From Peribacillus sp. FSL E2-0218 (GTDB lineage: Bacteria; Bacillota; Bacilli; Bacillales; DSM-1321), in assembly GCF_037992945.1 (NCBI RefSeq), contig NZ_CP150304.1, forward strand, positions 2,607,501 through 2,671,500: a DNA stretch of 64,000 nucleotides, given 5' to 3'. Position 1 is the first letter of the stretch. Each line of letters starts with the position of its first letter. Below are positions 18,003-24,732 of this stretch, one piece after another. The notes beneath the pieces were generated by a model. That model worked only from the letters and a program-made list of their open reading frames with translations, ran no database searches and was not told where the DNA came from. The position numbers were made by a program, and so were the translations under genes.

Positions 18003-18099
18003 AATAGTTCCCCCCTAAGAAAATCGACGAATTGTTATTTTCTTAAATTTATATAATTCCACACAGCCTTACATTGTTATGGTTTATTATAAGTTTTTT

Positions 18100-18260
18100 G
18101 AAAAAATAAAAATCTTTCCATCATGGAAAGATTTCAAGGTAAATAATCGTTACCTTATCTTCCAAAATGGTAAACCATTTTGTTGGATGTAGCACCTTGC
18201 ATACATCATGCAGGTTGCTGGACTTCAAAGGGCCAATTCCCTCCGTCGCTCTGGATAAGT
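18100..18260 (-). promoter_or_regulatory. SAM-I (S-box) riboswitch controlling yezD-cysH operon
   Basis: On the minus strand, P1 is formed by CTTATC (18259-18254) and GATAAG (18159-18154). Between them lie the conserved S-box elements CAGAG, GGAGGGA, TGGCCC, GAAGTCCAGCAACC, and AAGGTGCTA followed by TCC. This is the standard SAM-I aptamer. The expression platform is a terminator at 18102-18134. In known S-box genes, SAM binding favours the terminator, so the sulfate-assimilation operon would be shut off when SAM is plentiful. The B. subtilis cysH operon has the same arrangement. Confidence 0.95.
18102..18134 (-). terminator. S-box intrinsic terminator
   Basis: The stem aaatctttcca/tggaaagattt (18110-18120 and 18124-18134) has a 3-nt loop and is followed on the minus strand by TTTATTTTTTC. 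It forms the OFF state of the riboswitch. Confidence 0.9.
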
Positions 18261-18273
18261 TTTATTATTTTAA

Positions 18274-18301
18274 ATATTAACATATATTCAATCCATGTCA
18301 A
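18274..18301 (-). promoter_or_regulatory. Sigma-A promoter of the S-box operon
   Basis: Minus strand: -35 TTGACA (18301-18296), 16-bp spacer, -10 TAATAT (18279-18274). The predicted transcript would begin just before the P1 helix of the riboswitch, which is the expected geometry. Confidence 0.8.
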
Positions 18302-18394
18302 TGGAGTTTTCTTATAAAACAACTTGGATTAATTAAATGGTTGAATTGTCATTATTATACACACTACTCTCTTGTTATATTTATGTTCATGAAT

Positions 18395-18447
18395 ATGAAA
18401 ATGGACCCATTTTTTAGAGTCCCTCCGGAGAACGGGTCCATTTTCAT
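18395..18447. terminator. Long inverted repeat between S-box promoter and FMN reductase
   Basis: The perfect 14-bp inverted repeat atgaaaatggaccc/gggtccattttcat surrounds a 25-nt loop that itself contains the palindrome ctccggag. A T-run (AATTTTTG) follows only on the plus strand, although the adjacent gene ends on the minus strand. It may act as a minus-strand terminator with a poor U-tract, or as something else. Confidence 0.45.
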
Positions 18448-18495
18448 AATTTTTGCTATCCACGATTAAAATCAATTCGCAAAAACGGAAACAAA

Positions 18496-19032
18496 TCACT
18501 CATTTCTTAATTGAATCGCTTCTACAAATTCTTGAACCTGGCCCTGAACGCGATCAACCAAGTTCAAATCTTGAATCGGGCTTTCTGGAGCCGTTTTGTC
18601 TATTTCCTTATCGACGAAATAAATGCCCTGCAATGGCTCGCCTTTCAAAATGGAAATTAACGGCTTAAGTGCGTAATCTATTGCCAATAGATGCCTGTGA
18701 CTTCCGCCAATCATGATCGGAAGCACTGGCTTTCCCTTAAATGCGCTTTCCGGCAACAAATCAATCAATGCCTTCAATACCCCTGTGTAGGAGGCCTTAT
18801 AAACAGGTGATCCAATGATGATCCCCCTAGCTTTTGAAATCTTTTCCGCAAGCTTTGAAATGTCCTCACTATTATATTTGCCTTGGAATAAATCATCTGC
18901 TGAAAAGTCGGTAATTGAATAATACGCTGTGGTATAACCTTCCTTCTCAACTAATGACTGAATATGTTTCAGTGAAATGTCCGTTCTGGATGGAATCGCA
19001 GGACTACCTGATAATATGACAATTTCGCTCAT
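18496..19032 (-). CDS. NADPH-dependent FMN reductase (SsuE-like)
   Basis: This flavodoxin-like NAD(P)H:FMN reductase is often the partner of flavin monooxygenases such as alkanesulfonate monooxygenase. The 178-residue protein opens with VILSGSPAIPSRT, the phosphate-binding loop of the family, and has IIGSPVYKASYTGVLKALIDLLP, which covers the flavin-contacting region. The second of two nearby ATGs (19032) is chosen because it is better spaced after AGGAGG. No ssuABCD genes are adjacent. It lies near the SAM-regulated sulfur operon, so a sulfur role is plausible but not shown. Confidence 0.85.
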   Translation of the reverse strand: MSEIVILSGSPAIPSRTDISLKHIQSLVEKEGYTTAYYSITDFSADDLFQGKYNSEDISKLAEKISKARGIIIGSPVYKASYTGVLKALIDLLPESAFKGKPVLPIMIGGSHRHLLAIDYALKPLISILKGEPLQGIYFVDKEIDKTAPESPIQDLNLVDRVQGQVQEFVEAIQLRNE

Positions 19033-19232
19033 GTACATTTCCTCCTATTATATGATTTCAAATCAGCATTACCCATCATGGTTTTTTCTGCTCGCATTTT
19101 TATCGTAATAGTCTGAAAAATGGAAGTCAAATCCTAACCCTTGGCTAATTGTCGTTCTTTCCCTCTTTCTATCAAAACAGGTCTGCAGCTTCTTCATGGT
19201 CCCCCACACCAAAAGAATATCCATCTATCTAT

Positions 19233-19325
19233 TAAAGGACTCCCGCATAACAACGCTCGTCCAAGTGAGACAACATGGATGACGAGGGCAGCAAGTGCCT
19301 GAAGTGAAAATCGACAATCCACCAA
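19233..19325 (-). repeat. Decayed copy of the GC-rich structured repeat (copy E)
   Basis: Blocks such as gactcccgc, cgctcgtcc, gacgaggg and gcaagtgcctgaagtgaaaatcgac match, in the same order, the blocks gactcctgc, gcgcgtct, gaggagg and gcgagtgcctggagtggaaatcaac of copy B at 48121-48245. The copy is shorter and heavily mutated. No transposase remains beside it. It explains most of the otherwise gene-free region 19033-19449. Confidence 0.55.
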
Positions 19326-19382
19326 AATTGGGGGAAAAGTCATGCCATGATATTTATTACCGCTGCTTTTTTCCATAGTCAT

Positions 19383-19430
19383 AAAAAAAACTGTAGACAA
19401 ACTCTCTATGAAAATGAGTTTGTCTACAGT
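19383..19430 (-). terminator. Terminator of pdxST, related to the IS-associated hairpin
   Basis: The 14-bp stem ctgtagacaaactc/gagtttgtctacag (19391-19404 and 19416-19429) is followed on the minus strand by eight T residues. Its arms are nearly identical to the hairpins found at the ends of the IS1182-type copies at 22510 and 48268, suggesting a common origin. Confidence 0.85.
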
Positions 19431-19449
19431 CTGAGCTCCCCTTTGCTTT

Positions 19450-20049
19450 TTAGCAGGTTTTCAGTTCCGCTTCCTTCAGGGATTCTTTTACCATATTAAT
19501 GAAAATTTGCATATAACGATTATCACCCGTTAATTCGGGATGAAAAGCACTGACAAGGACCTGTTCCTGTCTTGCTGCCACCACTTTTTGATCATATTCA
19601 GCCAAAATCTCTACATCTGCCCCAACTCCATCAGCATATGGCGCACGGATGAAAACGGCTTTGAATGGTTCTTCCATTCCATTGATTGCTAGGTCCGCCT
19701 CGAAACTATCACGTTGACGTCCAAACCCGTTTCTCTTCACGGAAATATCCATCAATTCAAGATAAGGCTTTTCATCACCAGACAACCTATTGGCTGCCAA
19801 AACCATTCCCGCACAAGTGCCGAAGATTGGTTTCTTTTGTTCAAAGAAAGTTTTGATTGGTTCCAGAAAGCCATAGCGATCCATAAGCTTCCTCATCGTC
19901 GTGCTTTCCCCGCCAGGTATGATCAAGCCATCGATTTCGTTTAACTGTGACGGTTTTTTGACGATTATTGCTTGCGCACCGGCTGAATCGATTTGGTTCA
20001 AGTGTTCTTCAACTGCTCCCTGTAATCCTAAAACCCCGATCGTTATCAT
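19450..20049 (-). CDS. pdxT: Pyridoxal 5'-phosphate synthase glutaminase subunit PdxT
   Basis: PdxT hydrolyses glutamine and channels ammonia to PdxS for PLP synthesis. The 199-residue protein has GVLGLQGAVEEH at the N-terminus, IIPGGEST (43-50), the nucleophile Cys79 in FGTCAGMVLAA, and the His/Glu pair in FHPELTGD. These form a class-I glutaminase triad. Its ATG lies one base after the pdxS stop (TAAAATG), so translation is coupled. The pair works as a 12+12 PLP synthase complex. Confidence 0.96.
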   Translation of the reverse strand: MITIGVLGLQGAVEEHLNQIDSAGAQAIIVKKPSQLNEIDGLIIPGGESTTMRKLMDRYGFLEPIKTFFEQKKPIFGTCAGMVLAANRLSGDEKPYLELMDISVKRNGFGRQRDSFEADLAINGMEEPFKAVFIRAPYADGVGADVEILAEYDQKVVAARQEQVLVSAFHPELTGDNRYMQIFINMVKESLKEAELKTC

Positions 20050-20050
20050 T

Positions 20051-20938
20051 TTACCAACCACGTTCCTGCATACGTTCTGCTGGAGCCAGTTTAGAAATGT
20101 CGATTCCTTTCATTGCACTGCCTAACTCTTTTGATAAGCGGCCTATTAATTCGTAATCAGTGAAATATGTAGTAGCTTGAACGATTGCCGATGCGAATTT
20201 TTCAGGAGTCTCTGATTTGAAAATGCCGGAACCTACGAATACGCCATCTGCTCCTAATTCCATCATCAATGCAGCATCTGCTGGTGTGGCGATTCCTCCA
20301 GCTGCAAAATTAACTACAGGCAATTTACCTGTCCGTTTGATTTCTCTTAAAATTTCAAACGGGGCACCTATATTTTTTGCTTCCGTCATTAATTCATCGT
20401 CACTCATGATGCTCACCTTACGGATTTGGGACTGGACCTTTCTCATATGGCGCACGGCTTCCACGATATTGCCAGTACCTGGCTCTCCTTTTGTACGAAG
20501 CATCGATGCTCCTTCGCCGATCCGACGGGCAGCTTCGCCTAAATCACGGCAGCCACAAACGAAAGGTACTGTGAAGTCACTTTTTAAAATGTGGTATTCT
20601 TCATCAGCAGGAGTAAGCACTTCACTCTCATCGATATAATCCACTCCCATGGATTCCAAGACCCTTGATTCGACAATATGACCAATCCTAGCCTTGGCCA
20701 TGACCGGGATGGAAACGGCATTCATTACTTCCTCGACAATTCTTGGATCCGCCATTCTTGCAACTCCACCAGCTGCCCGAATATCGGAAGGTACGCGTTC
20801 CAATGCCATAACGGCCACGGCACCCGATGCTTCAGCGATTTTTGCTTGTTCCGCGTTGATGACGTCCATGATTACGCCACCCTTTTGCATTTGTGCCATT
20901 CCTCTTTTAACTGTTTCTGTTCCTAATAATTTTTCCAT
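20051..20938 (-). CDS. pdxS: Pyridoxal 5'-phosphate synthase subunit PdxS
   Basis: PdxS builds PLP from ribose-5-phosphate, glyceraldehyde-3-phosphate and ammonia. The 295-residue TIM-barrel protein has MQKGGVIMDVINAEQAKIAE, the catalytic-lysine regions VMAKARIGH and VPFVCGCRDLGEA, and FAAGGIATPADAALMMELG in the phosphate site. It is one of the most conserved proteins in bacteria. The ATG at 20938 follows TTAGGAGG. It is divergent from the MocR-type regulator gene pdxR. Confidence 0.97.
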   Translation of the reverse strand: MEKLLGTETVKRGMAQMQKGGVIMDVINAEQAKIAEASGAVAVMALERVPSDIRAAGGVARMADPRIVEEVMNAVSIPVMAKARIGHIVESRVLESMGVDYIDESEVLTPADEEYHILKSDFTVPFVCGCRDLGEAARRIGEGASMLRTKGEPGTGNIVEAVRHMRKVQSQIRKVSIMSDDELMTEAKNIGAPFEILREIKRTGKLPVVNFAAGGIATPADAALMMELGADGVFVGSGIFKSETPEKFASAIVQATTYFTDYELIGRLSKELGSAMKGIDISKLAPAERMQERGW

Positions 20939-21069
20939 TTTGATTCCTCCTAATATTTGCATTTTTTAGATTTGTTATTTAGTATAAAAAATAGTTGACC
21001 GCATTGAAAGTGTCAGTTTTAAATATTTTAATGGGTTCAGCGATTTCAAATATATAAGGCGGGAACAAA
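20939..21069. promoter_or_regulatory. Divergent pdxST / pdxR control region
   Basis: This 131-bp region must hold both promoters. A plus-strand candidate for pdxR is TTGACC (20995-21000), 17-bp spacer, TTTAAA. A minus-strand -10 TATACT for pdxS lies close by, at about 20981-20986. The two would overlap, consistent with a PdxR operator placed between them. No operator repeat was convincing enough to assign. Confidence 0.45.
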
Positions 21070-22467
21070 ATGAACATGCTAACGTGTGATTTAAAGCGAT
21101 TTAGTGACGTACCATTGTATGAACAATTATATTCACATATTAAAAAAGAAATAATCGAGGGACGGCTACCTTTTGGTGCAAAATTGCCTTCCAAGCGGAA
21201 ATTAGCAGAATTCCTCCAGATTAGTCAAAATACAGTGGAGACTGCTTATGAGCAGCTGACTGCTGAGGGATACGTGGAAGTCATCCCGAGAAAGGGATAC
21301 TATATTCAAACATTCGAGGATTTAGAGTATACTCAGACTAAGCATGTTGCGCTGGAACCATTTACAGTCAAAGAAGGGGAAGTGCAGTATCATTTTCACC
21401 CAAGTCAAATTGATACGGAAAACTTTCCTTTTGAGAAATGGCGCAAATTCATGAAAAATAAAATAGATGTGTCACGTCAAGAGCTTTTGCTACTGGGCGA
21501 TCCTCAAGGGGAATATGAATTACGTTGTGAAATAGCTCATTATTTGTATCATGCCCGGGGAGTTCAATGTGTTCCTGAACAAATCATCATCGGTGCCGGC
21601 ATGGAAATTTTATTGCAGCAGCTCGTCCTGCTTTTCGCCAAAAATACCATTTACGGTGTGGAAGATCCAGGTTATCACTTAATCCATCGCATTTTACGCA
21701 GCTATCCAAATGAGGTGCATCCCTTAGAGATTGATGAAGAAGGGGTAAAGGTCAACCCGATTGAGGATTCCAGCATCGATGTTGTGTATGTCACCCCTTC
21801 GCATCACTTTCCCTATGGGACGATCCTTTCCGTCAACAGACGTACTCGTTTATTAAATTGGGCGCAAGGAGGAGAAGACCGCTATATTATCGAGGATGAT
21901 TATGATAGTGAGTTTCGTTATAGTGGTAAAACGATTCCTTCTTTACAAAGTATGGATGCAGGCGAAAAAGTGATTTACTTGGGCTCTTTTTCAAAATCAT
22001 TGATGCCCTCCATCCGGATCAGTTATATGGTTCTGCCAATTCCATTGCTAAAAAAGCACCAGCAGGAATTATCCTTTTATCATTCAACCGTTTCAAGAAT
22101 TGACCAGCATGTGCTGACACAGTTCATGAAGGAGGGGGATTTCGAAAAGCATTTAAACAGGATGAGGAAAGTGTACCGCCGCAAGCTGGATAAAGTGATT
22201 GAATTGCTTAAACCACATAAAGACCTATCCATCACTGGTGAACGCTCAGGGCTGCATATCGTGCTACTCGTGAAAAACGGCATGGACGAACAAACACTCA
22301 TTCAGAAGGCAGCTCAAAAGCAAATTAAAATTTATGGACTTTCCGCCTATTCGATAGAAAAGAAGGATGAACACCATACCCCGACAATCATATTGGGCTT
22401 TGCAGGCATCCCTGAAGCTGAATTGGAACAGTCGATTCACCTTCTATTGAAATCTTGGGGTTTATAA
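21070..22467 (+). CDS. pdxR: MocR/GntR-family PLP-dependent regulator PdxR
   Basis: This 465-residue MocR-type regulator has an N-terminal GntR winged helix (about 1-75: PLYEQLYSHIKKEIIEG, LPSKRKLAEFLQISQNTVETAYEQL) fused to a fold-type I aminotransferase domain. That domain carries the PLP lysine at about 309 in GSFSKSLMP and EDDYDSEFRY upstream. It is transcribed away from pdxST, the usual arrangement for PdxR, which senses PLP and regulates the synthase operon. The aminotransferase part is not expected to be catalytic in metabolism. The ATG follows AAGGCGGG. Confidence 0.9.
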   Translation: MNMLTCDLKRFSDVPLYEQLYSHIKKEIIEGRLPFGAKLPSKRKLAEFLQISQNTVETAYEQLTAEGYVEVIPRKGYYIQTFEDLEYTQTKHVALEPFTVKEGEVQYHFHPSQIDTENFPFEKWRKFMKNKIDVSRQELLLLGDPQGEYELRCEIAHYLYHARGVQCVPEQIIIGAGMEILLQQLVLLFAKNTIYGVEDPGYHLIHRILRSYPNEVHPLEIDEEGVKVNPIEDSSIDVVYVTPSHHFPYGTILSVNRRTRLLNWAQGGEDRYIIEDDYDSEFRYSGKTIPSLQSMDAGEKVIYLGSFSKSLMPSIRISYMVLPIPLLKKHQQELSFYHSTVSRIDQHVLTQFMKEGDFEKHLNRMRKVYRRKLDKVIELLKPHKDLSITGERSGLHIVLLVKNGMDEQTLIQKAAQKQIKIYGLSAYSIEKKDEHHTPTIILGFAGIPEAELEQSIHLLLKSWGL

Positions 22468-22480
22468 TTAACAAAAGAAA

Positions 22481-22503
22481 AGAAGTTCACGATGTGAACT
22501 TCT
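22481..22503 (+). terminator. Hairpin at the end of pdxR, abutting the IS
   Basis: The perfect stem agaagttcac/gtgaacttct (22481-22490 and 22494-22503) lies 13 bp after the pdxR stop. No T-run follows. Instead the IS end TCAGACTGTAGACAAA begins at once, as if the element had entered the foot of the terminator. Confidence 0.7.
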
Positions 22504-22511
22504 CAGACTGT

Positions 22512-22546
22512 AGACAAACTCGATGAAAATCGAGTTTGTCTATTTT
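22512..22546 (+). terminator. IS left-end hairpin with T-run
   Basis: The stem tagacaaactcgat/atcgagtttgtcta with loop gaaa is followed by TTTTTATGG. It can act as a plus-strand terminator and may replace the disrupted pdxR terminator. Confidence 0.7.
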
Positions 22547-22565
22547 TATGGGCTGTACAATTTAG

Positions 22566-22690
22566 ACGTTGATTTCCACTCCAGGCACTCGCTTTCCGCG
22601 GGCGGTCGGGGAGCCTCCTCGGCTTTGCCTGCGGGGTCTCCCCTAGACGCGCTTTTCCCGCAGGAGTCTCGAACACCCGCTCCAATCAAC
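22566..22690 (+). repeat. GC-rich structured repeat, copy A
   Basis: A GC-rich block contains ctttccgcgggcgg, gggagcctcctcggc, cggggtctcccc and cccgcaggagtctcg, which can fold into several nested hairpins. It precedes the transposase by about 85 bp in the same orientation. The reverse complement of copy B (48121-48245) matches with only about two differences. Confidence 0.85.
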
Positions 22691-22774
22691 TTTGTCTTAC
22701 CTTTTAGATAGAACACTTTTGACTGGAGTCATTTTTGTTTTAAAATTGAAGGATTAAAACTTGAGGTGATGAGG

Positions 22775-23349
22775 ATGCTTTCTAAACATGATTCTATTCA
22801 GCGAGATCAACTTGAAATGATTACTTTAGATCAACTGGTGCCACCGAACCATTTGGTTCGTAAAATGGAGGCTGCCATTGACTTCACTTTCATTTATGAC
22901 TTGGTGAAAGATATGTACTCAGAGGTAGGACGCCCAAGTATTGATCCAGTTATTTTAGTTAAACTGACTTTCATTCAATATACCTTCGGTATTCGTTCCA
23001 TGCGTAAAACGATTGAAGAAGTTGAAACCAATATGGCTTACCGTTGGTTCTTAGGCTATGGTTTCCATGATAAAGTACCTCATTTCTCTACGTTCGGAAA
23101 AAATTATGAGCGACGCTTTAAAGATACAGACCTGTTTGAACAGATTTTCTGTCGCATTTTAATGACAGCTGCTAATAAAAAGTTAATAAGTGTAGAACAC
23201 GTTTTCGTGGATTCCACACATGTGAAAGCCAGTGCGAATAAACGGAAATTTGAAAAGAAAATCGTTCGTAAAGAAACACGAGCGTTTCAAGGACGTCTTC
23301 AAGAAGAAATCAATCAAGATCGTGAAAACCATGGAAAGAAGCCTTTTCC
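22775..23349 (+). pseudogene. Truncated IS1182-family transposase
   Basis: The first 191 or so residues (MLSKHDSIQRDQLEMITLDQ...) match the 452-residue transposase of copy 2 with about one substitution (F instead of Y in RAFQGRLQ). The frame then runs into unrelated sequence and stops at 23362. Only the first acidic residue of the DDE catalytic triad (VFVDSTHVKA) is kept, so it is inactive. The RBS GAGGTGA and ATG at 22775 are intact. Confidence 0.92.
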
Positions 23350-23351
23350 GC

Positions 23352-24689
23352 TTAACTTTTAGCTAAATATTGTTCCATCATTTCTTTCGGCACCATGCTT
23401 CCGCCAGTCGCCCAGATGATATGTGTTGCTTTGTTCATTTTCTCCAAAAGTTTGTGATTTTCTAGATATTCCCGGCCTGTTTGATGCGACAGAAGGTGTA
23501 TCGGTCCATAGGCCCCTGCAAGGGCGGATGGTTCCAAATAATGCCCTTCGGCCTCAGCCATCATTCGCAGTAACTCAAATAATCGCTGATCCTCTATGGT
23601 ATAACTGCCGCTTAGGATGGAAGTCATCAACCTGGAAACTAAACCAGATGGCCTTCCGACTGCGAGTCCGTCCGCTTCCGTTTTATTATCGATTCCAAAT
23701 TCCTGTACCGATACCTTGTCATGAAGCCCTGTCATCAATCCCAGTGTCATGCATGGCGAATGTGTCGGCTCTGCAAAAAAACAATGGACATGCTCACCAA
23801 AAGCAAGTTTCAGGCCATATGTGATTCCCCCTGGACCGCCACCGACTCCGCATGGCAGGTATACAAACAAGGGGTGGTCTGCATCAACAAGGATGGAGCG
23901 ATCCTCCAATTGGTTTTTCAGGCGCCCTGCAGCCGTGGCGTAACCGAGAAACAAGTCAATCGAATCTTCATCATCAATAAAATGGCAATGGGGATCAAGT
24001 GAGGCTTCCAGCCTTCCTTCTTCAACAGCCTTACTATAGTCATCATCGTATTCCTTTACAATGACACCAAGACTTGTTAATTTATCCTTTTTCCACTGCT
24101 TCGCATCTCCTGACATATGTACGGTTACCCGAAAGCCCAGCTTGGCGCTAATAATGCCTATGCTCATGCCTAAATTCCCAGTAGAACCGACTGCAATCGA
24201 GTAATTTGAAAATAACTCCTTGTATGCTTCGCTTGCAAGGATTCCATAATCATCCGTTTGCTTTAACCCGCCATGCTTCATGGCAATCTCCTCAGCACGC
24301 TTCAAAACTTCATAGATGCCTCCACGCGCCTTGATAGATCCGGATATCGGCAAATGACTATCGCATTTAAGCAAAATCTTCCCTGGAATTACAACCTTAT
24401 AGGACTTTTCCATGTTTTCTTGCATGGACGGAACCTCGACTAGTGGCGATTCTATTATTCCATGCATCGGCCCTGTTTCAGGAAATGCCTCGACAATATA
24501 ATCAGCGAACCTCTCCAATCTGTCTTCTGCCGATTTAACCTGGTCGGCCAGGACGATCGTATCATCCAATTCAGTCCCGTAATCCGGATTCAACCAGAAC
24601 ATCTCATCCATATTTACCAATTTATTTAGTAATCGATGCTTTTCCTGCCACTCAAAAATCGATAAACCTGCGATTGTTTTCTTCTCCAA
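23352..24689 (-). CDS. dsdA: D-serine ammonia-lyase DsdA
   Basis: This fold-type II PLP enzyme converts D-serine to pyruvate and ammonia. The 445-residue protein has the PLP-lysine motif SGSIKARGG (Lys about 120), the glycine loop GSTGNLGMSIG, CGVGGGPGGITYGL, and a C-terminal TGGSMVPKEMM. The start is TTG at 24689, six bases after GGGAGGG; the open frame extends further to 24722 without a ribosome site. Length is normal for the family (about 445-450). The stop codon lies two to three bases from the breakpoint of the truncated IS, so its natural terminator may have been lost. Confidence 0.9.
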   Translation of the reverse strand: MEKKTIAGLSIFEWQEKHRLLNKLVNMDEMFWLNPDYGTELDDTIVLADQVKSAEDRLERFADYIVEAFPETGPMHGIIESPLVEVPSMQENMEKSYKVVIPGKILLKCDSHLPISGSIKARGGIYEVLKRAEEIAMKHGGLKQTDDYGILASEAYKELFSNYSIAVGSTGNLGMSIGIISAKLGFRVTVHMSGDAKQWKKDKLTSLGVIVKEYDDDYSKAVEEGRLEASLDPHCHFIDDEDSIDLFLGYATAAGRLKNQLEDRSILVDADHPLFVYLPCGVGGGPGGITYGLKLAFGEHVHCFFAEPTHSPCMTLGLMTGLHDKVSVQEFGIDNKTEADGLAVGRPSGLVSRLMTSILSGSYTIEDQRLFELLRMMAEAEGHYLEPSALAGAYGPIHLLSHQTGREYLENHKLLEKMNKATHIIWATGGSMVPKEMMEQYLAKS

Positions 24690-24732
24690 AGCAGTCCCTC
24701 CCAGTATAATTCTGCTACACATCCATTTCTTT

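Larger units (their letters stand above)
22503..23349 (+). mobile_element. IS1182-type element, copy 1, 3'-truncated
   Basis: The left part of the element is intact: end sequence with the gacaaactcgat hairpin (22512-22541), the GC-rich structured repeat, and the first 191 codons of the transposase. The match to the complete copy at 46-48 kb stops at about 23349, two to three bases short of the dsdA stop codon. All of the right half is missing. Nucleotide identity to copy 2 is very high over the shared part, so the deletion appears recent. Confidence 0.88.
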
